This document shows, piece by piece, positions 46,975 to 57,545 of a stretch of DNA of 64,000 nucleotides; position 1 is the first letter of the stretch; the number at the start of each line of letters is the position of its first letter. The notes beneath the pieces were generated by a model, which had not been told where the DNA came from, ran no database searches, and saw nothing but the letters and a program-made list of their open reading frames with translations. A program made the translations under genes and the position numbers. The DNA is from Heterohyrax brucei (lineage: Eukaryota > Chordata > Mammalia > Hyracoidea > Procaviidae). The stretch covers positions 58,986,111 through 59,050,110 of the forward strand of contig CM053166.1 of the NCBI GenBank assembly GCA_028571685.1, read 5' to 3'.

Positions 46975-47372
46975 CTGCAGGGTCCCTGAAAAACATGGCC
47001 CCCAGACTCTCTGTTAGCACTGAAGCCAACTCTTCAGACAAAGATTGGACTGGACATCCAATCCAATCCATCTTATTCCACTTTATGGATTAAAACACAA
47101 AATGATACTGGCAAAGAGTGTGCTTCTCAGCTTAAGTAGATACATGAGGCTAACTGGGCAGCTCCTGTCCAGGGGCAAGACGGGAAGATGGAGGTGGAGG
47201 TGGACAGGAATTGTTTGAATGCATTTGGGAAGTATAGGGAAGAAAGGAGGAGTATGCTGTCACAGGGTAGGGAGAGCAGCTAGAGTTATACAGTAACGTG
47301 TAAGTTTTTGTATGACAAATTGACGTGAATTGTAAACTTTCACTTAAAGCATAATAAAATGTTTTTTAAAAA
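46975..47372 (+). mobile_element. L1 3'UTR, 5'-truncated
   Basis: The last ~400 bp of the L1 lineage: 'aacatggcccccagactctc' to 'gtaaactttcacttaaagca' and an A-rich tail at 47355-47372. The next L1 inserted into this tail. Confidence 0.88.
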
Positions 47373-49128
47373 ACAGTTGAACTTTTGCTCATCTGAAGAC
47401 TTTATTAACAGAATTAAAAGAACACCTACAGAATGGGAAAAAATATTTGGAAACTCTATGTCAGACTGACGCCTGATTTCCATAATCTATAAGATACTAC
47501 AAAATATCAAGAAGAAGAAGATAAACCATCCAATTAAGCTATGGGCAAAGGAGATGGACAGACATTTCACTAAAGAAGAGATCCAGGTAGCCAAAAAACA
47601 CATGCAGACATGTTCACAATCTTTAGTTACTAAAGAAATTCAAATCAAGACGACAATGAGATACCATCTCACCCCAACAAGGTTGGCCATGATCCAAAAA
47701 ACACAAAACAACAAATGCTGGAGAGGCTGTGGAGAAAGTGGAACCCTCCTACACTGCTGGTGGGGTTGCAAAATGGTCCAGCCTCTTTGGAAAGCAATCT
47801 GGAGCTTCCTTAAAAAAATGGGTATTGATACACCATTTGACCCAGTAATTCCACTACTTGGAATATATCCTACAGAATCAAGGCCTTTCACACCAATGGA
47901 CACATGCACCAGAATGTTTATCACAGCACAGTCCACGATAGCAAAAAGATGGACTCAACTCAGATGCCCAACAACAGAAGAATGGATAGGTAAACTATGG
48001 TATATATACTCAGTGGAGCACTATGCAATGATAAAGAACAACGATGACTTCAGGAAACATCCCATGACCTGGTTTCAACTAGAAGACATTGAGTGAAAGT
48101 AGTCAGCGACAAAAGGACAAATATTGTATGAGACCTCTATGATAAGATCTCAAAAACAGACTTGTGTATAGAAGAAAAGACTCATTGACAGCTGCAAGCT
48201 GGGGGAGGGTCTAGATGAGATAGTTGCTAGGTATCTGGTTGGGTGAAATCGGTAATAGCACACATTAGAAACAAGAACAATATTAAGTGGACTTCAGCAT
48301 AACTTGAATCCTCCTTCCATCTTAACCCAATATTGCAAGGATAGAGTAGCTGGGGCAGGGGGCAGCGGACCATGCTCTTAGGTGAAAGCGAGGCCAATTG
48401 GCACAACTAGCGTTTTGCTAAGAGGTCTCTCTGCACCCCATGTTGGTGAGTGGTGTCTGGGGTCTTAAAAGCTGCCAAGCTGCCATCCGAGGGCACAGCA
48501 AATGGTCTCAACTCAGCAGGAACGGATGCTCACCGAGGACCAAAATGACATGGAGGAGACAACCCAGAAGACAAAGAGACCCACATCAGTGGGTGCCTAC
48601 ATCGACTTGGGACAGGAAGAACTGGATGGTGGCTGGCCACCACCAGTGATAGCCGCGATGGAGCTCACTAAGTTGACTTTCACTGGCAACACAAGAATAA
48701 AAAGGAGTGCACCCTGAGATCCCCACTAAAAGACCTCAATTGATGTTCCAGCAGTTTCCGGGTTCCCCTGGGAGCATGGCCCCTGGCCCTGATGCTGCCC
48801 TTGATCATAAATCATAACGAAGGTCCACGCTTCGGACAGGAATGGATTGGACTTGGCGATGCAGTGACCATATATTGGATGCACTTTATGGTTCTATACA
48901 TCTATAGGATGTCATCCTGCTGACCTCTGGCTGGAGGAAGGAGAGTGGGTGGAGAGGAGGGAAAAAAAGAGACTGTTGGGAGAATGAGACATGTATGGAG
49001 CAGAGAGGAATAGTGTGCTGTCACCGGGCAGGGAGAGCAGTGGAAGCTGCATATAGGTGGGTATGTAAATTTATACGGGAATGTACACTTTCACTCAGTT
49101 GTATCAAATAAAAAATTTAAAAAAAAAA
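47373..49128 (+). mobile_element. 5'-truncated L1, the best preserved in the window
   Basis: ORF2 end (47380-48096) followed by a full 3'UTR and A tail near 49128. 'aaaaaacagttga' at 47368-47380 and again at 49122-49135 marks the target duplication, part of which is the A tail of the preceding L1. Confidence 0.93.
47554..48096 (+). pseudogene. L1 ORF2 C-terminal domain, 180 codons intact
   Basis: The longest open frame in the window. It carries the complete cysteine motif 'CWRGCGESGTLLHCWWGC' (C-x3-C-x7-H-x4-C, about residues 54-71), then 'PVIPLLGIYP' and the natural C-terminus 'KHPMTWFQLEDIE'. The reverse transcriptase and endonuclease are absent because the insertion is 5' truncated, so it is a gene fragment, although its low damage means it is young. 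The frame before 47554 is closed by an upstream stop. Confidence 0.93.
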
Positions 49129-49263
49129 CAGTTGAGAAGTATTAAGCTGTGTAAATCAAATAGAAAAATAAAATCAATTCTAAAGAAGAGGTAAATGGTT
49201 CCTGCAAAATTAAAAAAAAAATTCAAAGAAGTCCATTCCTAATTAGAAGTGCTTCATTTCAGT

Positions 49264-49433
49264 GGAAACCCTGGTGGTGTAGTGGTTAAGTGCCAAGTCT
49301 GCTAATCTACAGGTCGGCAGTTCGAATGTGCCAGGCACTCCTTGGAAACTCTATGGGGCAGCTCTACTCTATCTATAGGGTCACTATGAGTCAGAATCGA
49401 CTCGATGGCACTGGGCTTAGTTTGTTTGGTTTT
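49264..49433 (+). mobile_element. AfroSINE, short form, well preserved
   Basis: Closest to a consensus copy here: 'ggaaaccctggtggtgtagt' head, 'gtcggcagttcgaatgtgcc' box B, 'gagtcagaatcgactcgatg' tail. Confidence 0.95.
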
Positions 49434-49453
49434 TTTTTCTCTTCATTTCAATA

Positions 49454-49622
49454 GTGGCACTAGTGGCACAGTAGTTAAGACCTTAGCTGCTAACCAACAG
49501 GTTGGCAGTTCATATCTACCAGCTGCTCCCTGGAAACCTTATAGGGTAGTTCTACTCTGTCCTATAGCATCACTTGCTATGAGTCAAAACTGACTCAGTA
49601 GGAATGAGTCTGATTTATGGTT
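49454..49622 (+). mobile_element. AfroSINE, short form
   Basis: Head 'ggcactagtggcacagtagt'; tail worn. Confidence 0.9.
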
Positions 49623-49953
49623 TTTCATCTCAATATAAAACAATAATATTTGTAAGGCAGCTTAAGTATTTTTAAAAACTATACCATCTTATGTTCATAT
49701 GAGTTTGATAAAGGAAATAATACAGCTATTACTATCCTTTTCACAAATTTTTTTTTACAAAAATTATTCAAAAATTTTCTTTAATATGCTTATTTCTCCT
49801 TTATTGCTGTGTGCCTCAGAGTCAACTCTGACTCACCGCAACCCTTTAGGTCAGAGCAGAACTGTCCCATACAGTTTCTTAGGTGGTAGTCTCAGGTTGT
49901 TATGTCTTTTCTTCTAAGGAGCAGTTGAGGGATCAAAACTACTGACTTTTCAG

Positions 49954-51032
49954 CGGCACAAGGACAAATATTGTATGAGACCCCTACTATAAAGACTTAA
50001 AAACAAATGCATGTACAGAAGAAAATACTCTTTGGTGGCTGCAAAGGAGGGGAGGGAAGGAGGGAGAGGATTGGTTATAGAACAGATAGCCAAGCCAAGT
50101 GCCCTTGAATCGGATCCGACTCATGGTGACCCTAGATAGTTGACAGAAATTTGGTTGGGTGAAATCAGTGACAGCACACATTAGAAAAAAGATCAGTTTA
50201 ACTGGACTTCAACATAACCTGAAAATTCTTCCAATCTTAACCCAATATTGCAAAGATAGAGTAGCAGGGGTGGGGGCCTGGGGACCGTGCTCTAAGGGGA
50301 CATCGAGGCCAACTGGCATAACTAGCCTATTGCTAAGAGAATCTTCTGCACTCCATATAGGTGAGTGGCGTCTGGGGTCTTAAAAGCCAGCAAGCTGCCA
50401 TCTGAGGTACACCAAATGGTCCCAACTCAGCTGGAACTGATGATCACCAAGGACAACAATGACATGAGGGAAAAAGAGCCCAGAAGACAGAAAGACCCAC
50501 GTGAATGGGTGACTATATTAACATATGTGTTCAAAGAACCAGATGGTGGCTGGCCACCACCAATGACAGCCGCGATGGGGCTCCCAATGTTGAGTCCCAT
50601 TGGCAACATGAGAAAAGAAGGGGTGCATCCTAAGAACTCCACTAAAAGACTGCAATTGATGGTGGAAGGCCTGAGAGTTCCCTTAGATGTGTGGCCCCTA
50701 GACTTAATGCTACCCCTGATCATAGGTCATTACGGAGGTCAACTCTTCGGACAGGAATGGAATGAACCTGGGGACACAGAGTGACCATATCATGTGTGCA
50801 CTTGATGGTTCTATGCATCTATAGGATGTTGTCCTACTGGCTTCTTACTAGAGGGGAGTGGAGAAGGTGGAGAGGAGCAGACAGGAGATTGTTAAGAGGA
50901 TATGACATGTATGGAACAGAAAGGATGCATGTGCTGTCACTGGGCAAGGAGAGCAGAAGGAGCTGCAGAAAGGCGGGCATGCAAATTTGAATTGTATTGT
51001 AAACTTTCACTCAACCACAATAAAAAAAACAT
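49954..51032 (+). mobile_element. 5'-truncated L1, 3'UTR only
   Basis: 1,079 bp starting 'cggcacaaggacaaatattg' and ending at an A run. Target duplication 'tgac(t/c)tttcag' at 49943-49953 and 51033-51043. It carries a SINE-tail fragment at 50090-50133 and a 139-codon open frame (50365-50784). Confidence 0.93.
50090..50133 (-). repeat. Solo SINE-tail fragment with 6-bp flanking repeat
   Basis: 44 bases 'ccaagccaagtgcccttgaa' plus 'tcggatccgactcatggtga' and 'ccct' are the reverse complement of a SINE tail. 'agatag' precedes (50084-50089) and follows (50134-50139). Other copies of this L1 3'UTR lack the insert. Confidence 0.85.
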
Positions 51033-51102
51033 TGACCTTTCAGTTACCAGCTGAGTGCTTAATTACTGTGCCACTAGGTATCCTTTTATGTCTAAGACCA
51101 AA

Positions 51103-51260
51103 CCAAACCTGTTTCTGTTGAGTCAATTCTAACTCACAGCAACCCTTATACGACAGAGTAGAACTGCCCAACAGTTTCCAGGGGCACCTCGTGGATTCAA
51201 ACTGTCAATCTTTTAACTAGCAGCTGCAGCACTTTAACCACTATACTACCATGGTTCCCT
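51103..51260 (-). mobile_element. AfroSINE, short form
   Basis: Full reverse copy, tail 'caattctaactcacagcaac', head end 'actataccaccat'-like 'actatactaccatggttccc'. Confidence 0.9.
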
Positions 51261-51534
51261 TATTTCTCCTCGTGAGTTTAAATTGCATTTAGTTTATCAT
51301 GTTCAGTTTACACATTCTCTTTGGGATTATATCTATCAATGAGTCTGGGGGGCAACATTTTAATAATGTCTTCAAATCCATATTCACATTCTTGGGCCTG
51401 ATTCTGAAGCCACCCAGGCAAGTCTAACCAAGAAGTCTGACATTTAATCAGGAGGGAATTTAAAACATACTCTACCTTTAGGACAAGTGGGCCACAGACT
51501 GTGGAAGTCTGGTGATCCCTTCCAGCAATACAAC

Positions 51535-51650
51535 AGAAACACTCAGCAATGGGAGTACAATTCTGCCTCGTAATGTGAAAACAGCTATAGATAATTTGTA
51601 AATGGATCAGTGCGTCTGTGTTCCAAAAAACTTTATTTGTAAAACACAAA
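51535..51650 (+). mobile_element. hAT-type MITE fragment
   Basis: 'gcgtctgtgttccaaaaaac' then 'tttatttgtaaaacac' fits the 46062 family. Confidence 0.5.
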
Positions 51651-52629
51651 AACTATGACTTATCTACATACAGATTATACAGCAATCGTCCCCTCCCCAA
51701 TTTGTTGTTTTGAGGTTTCAGCATTTTTACAGTCCAAAAATGTTAAATGAGCAGCACGATGAAATCTCTCATCTTCCCATACTGTCCTGCCCAAGGACCA
51801 CATTCACATAACTTTTATTGCAGAATACTGTTATAATTGTTTTATTTTATTGTTATTAATCTCTTACTGTGACTAATCTATAAACTGAACTTTATTTACC
51901 ATAGGTATGTACGTATAGGACAAAACAGTATCTATAGAGTTTGGTACAGTATATGTAGAGTTCAGGCATCCAAGGGGGAGGGCAGGTCTTGTAACATATC
52001 CCCAACAGATAAGAGGAGACTACAGTATCCAAAAAAGTAGAGCAAGCCTAGAATGCTCCTTTAGTTTTCCAGGCCCCTTTCCGCAATAATGATAACGGAA
52101 GTGTTTCATAACATAATAGGCTCACAGATCACTTTCACATCCATTCTAAGAGGGCAATGTAATGATAATAATGAAAAGCATAGCTTACAACATGGTTGGT
52201 GGAGGCTGTTTCCATTCTTATTAACAAGTTTTTAAAAAATATTTTATATGTTGATTATAATGTGAGATAAGTACATTCTCACCCTAACCTGTGATCTAAA
52301 TACTCCAGTGACAATATTTTTAACAAATATGAAATACAAGTGAAGTCCTCAGTGGAAACTGCCTGCTTATTTTACAAGTATCTAATTATTTTGTAAGTGA
52401 CTACATTAAAGAAAAATATTTATCAAAAATATAATTTCACATTCAATGCCACACACTACTGCTGGAACAATAACCCAGTTAAGAAGATATTAAGCTTAAC
52501 AAGAGGTCTGGTAGATATTCTATATAAAGGCCAACCATTCTGCTTTTGAACTGATGGCTCAGATACAATTCACTATAAACTTCTAACATAAATAATTCAA
52601 TATAAATAATAACTACCCAAGGATTATAC
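51651..52629. other. Unique AT-rich sequence
   Basis: Nearly 1 kb without a recognised repeat or convincing exon. Confidence 0.4.
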
Positions 52630-52820
52630 AAATGGTTAAGTGCCCAATTACTAATGGAAAGGATGGCAGTTTAAACCTACCCACAGTTGCCTTGGAAAGA
52701 ATCCCCGGTGATCTGCTTCCAAAAGGTCATAGCCTTGAGAATCCTACGGGATTGCAGGTTTACTCTGCACATAGGGGTCATTATGTGTTAGAATCAACTT
52801 GACAGCAATTAGTTTTGGGG
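52630..52820 (+). mobile_element. AfroSINE, long form, diverged
   Basis: 'atggttaagtgcccaattac', 'tcatagccttgagaatccta' and tail 'gttagaatcaacttgacagc'. The first ~15 bases of the head are missing. Confidence 0.8.
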
Positions 52821-52992
52821 GCTGATATGCAGAAATCCTATATGTGGCTATTTTCTAAGTTCATACTCTGAGAGTTTTCTGAGTTCTGAAATTTCGCATG
52901 ATGAAGACCTAATTAATCTGTCTAATGCCAAAATGCATAGGCAAAAATTGTGAACAAAAAATTCCTTCTTTTTTAACATCTTTTGGTTCCCC

Positions 52993-53152
52993 CCTCACCC
53001 GGGTGGTGTACTAGTTAAGCGCTACATCTGCTAACCAAAAGGCAGGCAGTTCAAACCCACCAGGTGCTCCCTGGAAACTCTATGGAACAGTTCTACTCTA
53101 CCTTATATGCTCACTATGAGTCACAATCGACTTAACAATAGTGGGTTTGGTA
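52993..53152 (+). mobile_element. AfroSINE, short form
   Basis: Full-length; tail 'gtcacaatcgacttaacaat'. Confidence 0.9.
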
Positions 53153-53212
53153 CACTGCAAAATTATAATCTACAAGAGACCCATGAAAGGCAATAACATT
53201 TCTTTTAGACAT

Positions 53213-53369
53213 AAAAGCCATGGCCACTGAGTTCATTCTGACTCATAGTGACCCAAAACGATGGAGTAGAACTTCACACAGGGTTTCCAAGCAGTGGCTG
53301 GTGGATTCAAACTGCCAACATTTTGGTTAGTAGCCAAATGCTTAACCACTGCGCCAGCAGGGTTCCTTT
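53213..53369 (-). mobile_element. AfroSINE, short form
   Basis: Full reverse copy; head end 'aaccactgcgccagcagggt'. Confidence 0.92.
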
Positions 53370-53641
53370 TAAAGTACTCAAAAAGTGTATTTCTACTTCT
53401 ATAAATATATTGACAAAATGAATTTTAGACAGGAAACAGAATTTGGGGACATTTTATTGATTTTATTTACAAACACACATACATCCCCCCCCCCCAACCC
53501 CATCAGCGGCTCTTGGTAAAGTCACAGAGTATACAGAGATTACACACGGCAACTCTCCAATCAGGGGTGGAGGAGAAAACTCTCTTTGTGGGTTAGCGAC
53601 TTTTTCTCTAACTTTATTAAAGCTTATATTGTAAATAGTGT

Positions 53642-53806
53642 TCAATTTCTGATCATTTCTAGTATGTTCTTTATTCTATTTTTATCTACTCTACCAGGCA
53701 GAAATCTGCAATGAAGGAAATAACCAGTCTTCTTAGGAGCTTCACATTTATACTGCCTCCAGTCAGATAATCTCAGAAGAGTTTTAATGAGTTTCTTCTT
53801 TTCAGC
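53642..53806 (-). other. Candidate terminal coding exon
   Basis: On the minus strand 'ttccttttatgatcctag' ends at 53807 and is followed by 54 open codons ('LIKTLLRLSDWRQYK' near the start, 'GYFLHCRFLPGRV' mid-way) and a stop at 53642-53644. AATAAA signals follow at about 53611 and 53464 (minus strand). This is the layout of a last exon plus short 3'UTR, but I do not recognise the protein and 54 open codons can occur by chance. A poly-C run (53484-53495) lies in the putative UTR. Confidence 0.22.
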
Positions 53807-54013
53807 CTAGGATCATAAAAGGAATCGAAAGGAAGTAAAAAAAAAAAAAAAAAGATCAAATGTACAACATTTCTCTGTTTAACAGTAAAATCAGGTTCAA
53901 TGGACTGGTATCAGTCACTTCACATCTGCTGAAGAAACCTATTCACTGCCGGGCTACTCAGATCACTGTAAGACTTGAGAAGTAGACAACACTTCAGTTT
54001 CATTTTTAATCCA
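53807..54013. other. Unique sequence with an A run
   Basis: A run of ~18 A at 53838. Nothing else recognised. Confidence 0.4.
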
Positions 54014-54240
54014 TAAGGTCCACAAACTACACAGTCCAAGGGCCAAAACCTGTTCCAGCATTTTACTTTTGCAAATAAAGTTTTACTGGAATACAATCAT
54101 ATTCATTCATTTTTAAATTGTCTATGGCCGCTTTCATGCTACAATGGCAGTGTTGAGTGTTGTAACGAACACCACATGATACACACAGTCTAAAATATTT
54201 TAATATCTGGTACTTTACAGATAAAGCTTACAAATAGGGC
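54014..54240 (-). mobile_element. hAT-type MITE
   Basis: 'gcaaataaagttttactgga' and 'tctatggccgctttcatgct' run in the opposite sense to 46062. Confidence 0.65.
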
Positions 54241-54459
54241 TTGTCCAGCTCATAGTGAATACTCAAGTCACAGAATTTTAGAGCCAAAACAAAAAATCCT
54301 AAAATCGTCCTTAAAATCTTTAGCTTTCTAACCACTGCTTAAATTTCTTGTGTTACCTGTGTCATCCAAAATAAACTAAAAAAAAAAAAAAAAAAGAAAA
54401 CTTCCTAAAGATATTTAATTTTCTCTGCTTATAAACCAAAACACAAACAAACAAACAAA

Positions 54460-54618
54460 ACCAAAACCCACTTCTGTCAAGTTGATTCCAACTCATAGCG
54501 ACCCTATAGGTCAGAGTAGAACTTCCCCATAGAGTTTCCAAGGAGCGCCTGACGGATTTAAACAGTTGACCTTTTGGTTAGCAGACACAGCATGTTACCA
54601 CTAAACAACCAGCATTTC
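54460..54618 (-). mobile_element. AfroSINE, short form
   Basis: Full reverse copy; (AAAC)n precedes it at 54440. Confidence 0.92.
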
Positions 54619-54690
54619 CAACCTATAGTATTCCTCTAATCCTTTCATAAATGAGGAAACAGAACTAAAAAGGTTAGATGAGTTACTCAA
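54619..54690 (-). mobile_element. MIR-like fragment
   Basis: 'ataaatgaggaaacagaact' then 'ttactcaag', interrupted by the SINE scrap that follows. Confidence 0.45.
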
Positions 54691-54765
54691 GGAGCAGCTG
54701 GTGGACTCAAACTGCTGACCTTTTGGTTAGCAGCTGAATGCTCAACCACTGCACCACTAGGGCAG
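54688..54765 (-). mobile_element. AfroSINE head fragment
   Basis: 'gcagctggtggactcaaact' to 'accactgcaccactagggc': box B and head only. Confidence 0.85.
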
Positions 54766-55882
54766 CTATACTGCTTCTATAAATAAGGAGACAACTGCCA
54801 AATGAGAACTTAGGTTTTCCTTACAAGCCACTAGGCAACGAAGATCCACATGTCTGGAGAAACATACATACCAAGGGTAAGCAGAAAGGTCAAACATCCA
54901 TGATGTTTAATAAATACACAAGACAGATTCTATGCAATAGCAGCAGTATCATGTTAATCTCCTCACAGAAGACTAGAGACCTTTGTATTCAATGAATAAC
55001 ATAAAGACTGTCAATAAAACATTAAAATCTTCATATGGTTAAATAACAATGCTTCTATCCTAGATTTAAATGTATCACAATACTTCAAACTCAGGGTTAA
55101 AGCATGAAATACAGACTCAACATATTATATTTTGGATATTATTACACTTCACCAAAAGGGAGAGAGGGAAGCAGGTGGAGAGAACAATCATCATTCTTAC
55201 CTGTAAATGATTCAAATATTTAAAATAATGGTTACAAAACAAAAACAAATAAATGTCCATGAAAAGAAATCAGAGGATTTAAAAAAAGACTATGTAACAG
55301 CCCAGTAACAAAACACAGAAGTTGAAATGAAACAGCACAAGCATAGATACAGATAAAGGTTTAAATGAAATGAAGGAATCATTTGTTATTGTGAATGGAT
55401 TTGGGCAACTAAAAAAAGGCAGTTAACTATTTGGGGGGGGCATGAAAGGAGAGAAAAGTACATATCCAATATGGACAAAAATCCTTGAAGCAAGGAAGAA
55501 GGAACTCCTTTGCAGGGGAAGGATTTACAAAACAATGATTTGACAAACCCAAGAACTTAAAGAATTTAAAATTTACTTCACTTCATGAAAAGCTTCCATT
55601 TAACTGAAAGTCACAAACCAAGCTCAGGAATGAAAATGACTTAATCTTAGGAAAACCAAATGATTTTACCCAAAAGCCAGCCTTCAGAATCTGCAAAACA
55701 CAATTATACTGAAAAAGAACTCCATTCCTTTTTTGTCTGAAACATGTTGGTTTTGAAATAGATTCACATAGAGATAGTATAATATTACCAACAGCCACAG
55801 AAATGAAACCCAAACCTTGCTTTTCACTCACACCATGAACTGAATATTAAACATATTCATTCTGATACACAGTGCAAATTAC
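54766..55882. other. Unique sequence, low repeat content
   Basis: No repeat family recognised. An 82-codon minus-strand frame (55583-55831) is unsupported. A G run lies at 55432-55440. Confidence 0.4.
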
Positions 55883-56016
55883 CTCTTTGCTATTGTGAAG
55901 CCTTGGCGGTTTTGGGGGGAAGGGGTATTTAAGTTGTGTGTCTTTTGGCGTTTTACACTATATTCTTGATCCTCCTCACTTTGAATTTTCTGTGATAGCT
56001 GGTTATCCTGATTCTT
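55883..56016 (-). other. Candidate internal coding exon
   Basis: On the minus strand 'ttattaactcacag' (ends 56017) precedes 134 bases that are open in one frame (44 codons, very polar: 'NQLSQKIQSEEDQEYS', 'VKRQKTHNLNTPSPQ'), then 'gtaatttgc'. The composition looks like a disordered nuclear protein segment. The exon joined directly to 53806 would not keep the long frame there, so the two are not shown to belong together. No family recognised. Confidence 0.2.
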
Positions 56017-56229
56017 CTGTGAGTTAATAATCCAAACCACAACCTCCCAACTCAGTCAGTTCCCCAAAACTCAGTCACTCAGTTTCATTTCCACATCGAT
56101 GGTTCCCCTATCTTCACTGTCATTTCATATTTCTCACTCAAACTCCACTCCAACATTTATAGCACATGTCCATTTAGAAATGGTCTGCAGTCAATTCAGA
56201 GCCAAAGTACCAACTGATACAATGGAATA
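56017..56229. other. Unique sequence
   Basis: Nothing recognised. Confidence 0.35.
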
Positions 56230-56789
56230 CAAGGACTGCTGATTAAGTTCACGAACTCATCCTAGAAAAAGTGCGACATACCTCATTGTTGAATATTACT
56301 ACAGTCACCTTCAAAGTACTCCCCTTGGGAGGCTATGCATCGACACCAGCACCTAGTCCACTCTTCAAAGCCATTTGGGAACTCTTTCTGGAATGGCCAT
56401 CAGAGCTGTCGTCATATTACCTTTGATGTCCTGAATGGCATCAAAATGTTTTCCTTTCAATGTTTCCTTTATCTTCCAGTAAAGAAAAAAGTCATTGGGG
56501 GCCAAATCAGGTTAAGTCAGGAGGGTATTCCAATGCAGTTATTTGTTTAGACTAAAAACTCCATCATAGGCAACTATACAATTAAGTTTGCAAACTTGCC
56601 ACCATGTCATTGTGCGCAACAGCCATTCCAGAACAAGTTCCAAAATTGCTTTGAAGGTTAGACTAGGTGCTGGCCTTGGTGCATAGCTTCCCAAGGGGAG
56701 TACTTCAAAGGTGACTGTAGTAATATTCAACAGTGAGGTATGCAGCACTTAGAACAGGTTAAGTTCACAGCCTTAATTGTCAGACCTTG
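56230..56789. mobile_element. Rearranged palindromic mariner derivative, copy 2
   Basis: 560 bp, same layout and orientation as 27424-27984: inverted ends 'caaggactgctgattaag' and 'cttaattgtcagaccttg', TA on both sides (56228-56229 and 56790-56791), antisense 3' half of transposase ('DLAPNDFFLYWKI' and 'FDAIQDIKGNMTTALMAIPE' on the minus strand), then 'caattaagtttgcaaacttg' and the 3' end in sense orientation. The internal junction falls at the same place as in copy 1. Confidence 0.92.
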
Positions 56790-57077
56790 TACTGTGATGC
56801 AGTTAAAAAGGAGACAATAGAGAAAGGCAAATAGGAAGATATGGAAAGATTATTAGATATTATTTTTCAATGGAGAATGCATGTTTCAAAATAGTGTATA
56901 AACATGATTGCATTTTGTTAATAAAACAAAAAGCACCCAAAAAGATGCACAAGAAACTAAACAATGGCTACCTCTGGAGAGTGGTGCTATGGATGGTGGG
57001 AAGATGAGAAGAGACTCACTATTTACCTTTGCACCATATATATGTTTTAATTTACCATGCGCATTATTACTTGAAAC
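56790..57077. other. Unique sequence
   Basis: Nothing recognised. Confidence 0.4.
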
Positions 57078-57545
57078 TTGCTGTTATTGTTAGCTGCTAT
57101 TTCATTGACTGTAATTCACGGAAATCTTATGTATAACATAATGAAACGTTTGCCCAGTCCTGAGTCATCAGTGCAATTAGCAGCATATTTGAGTCCACCA
57201 TTGCAGCTGCTGTGTCAATTCATTTCACCCAGGGTCTCCCTCACCTTCGCTGGCCCTTTACTTCACCAAATATGATGTCCTCCTCCACCATTTGATCCCT
57301 CCTGATGACATTTCCAAAGCATGTGAGTCATATAATGTCCTACCGTGATCCATAAAATTTTCACTGGCTAATTGTGGGAGGCAGATTGCCAGGCCTTTCC
57401 TCTAAGTCTGTTCTAGTCTGGGAGCTCTGTTGAAAACTGTCCACCATGGGTGACCCAGCTTGTATTTGAAATGCTGCTGGCCTAGTTTCCATTATCACAG
57501 CAATGCGCAAGCTGCCACAGTACAACAAACTGACAGGCGGGTAGT
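57078..57545 (-). mobile_element. RTE deletion derivative: 5' end joined to 3' tail
   Basis: 57078-57325 matches the RTE 3' tail seen at 36000-36200 and 40370-40590 ('tttgagtccaccattgcagc', 'aaatatgatgtcctcctcca'). 57330-57545 reads 'ttttcactggctaattgtgg' and 'tgtccaccatgggtgaccca', which I take as the RTE 5' leader. The ~3 kb coding region is absent. A half-element of this kind can be a non-autonomous family. Confidence 0.7.

Larger units (their letters stand above)
49804..51092 (-). mobile_element. AfroSINE split by an L1
   Basis: Left part 49804-49953 (tail and body), right part 51033-51092 (head: 'cagttaccagctgagtgctt' to 'actgtgccactaggtatcc'). The L1 at 49954-51032 lies between, bounded by 'tgacttttcag' and 'tgacctttcag'. 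Confidence 0.9.

Noticed and set aside
47640-47936. 98-codon minus-strand frame
   Set aside because: Antisense shadow of the intact L1 ORF2 C-terminal fragment at 47554-48096.
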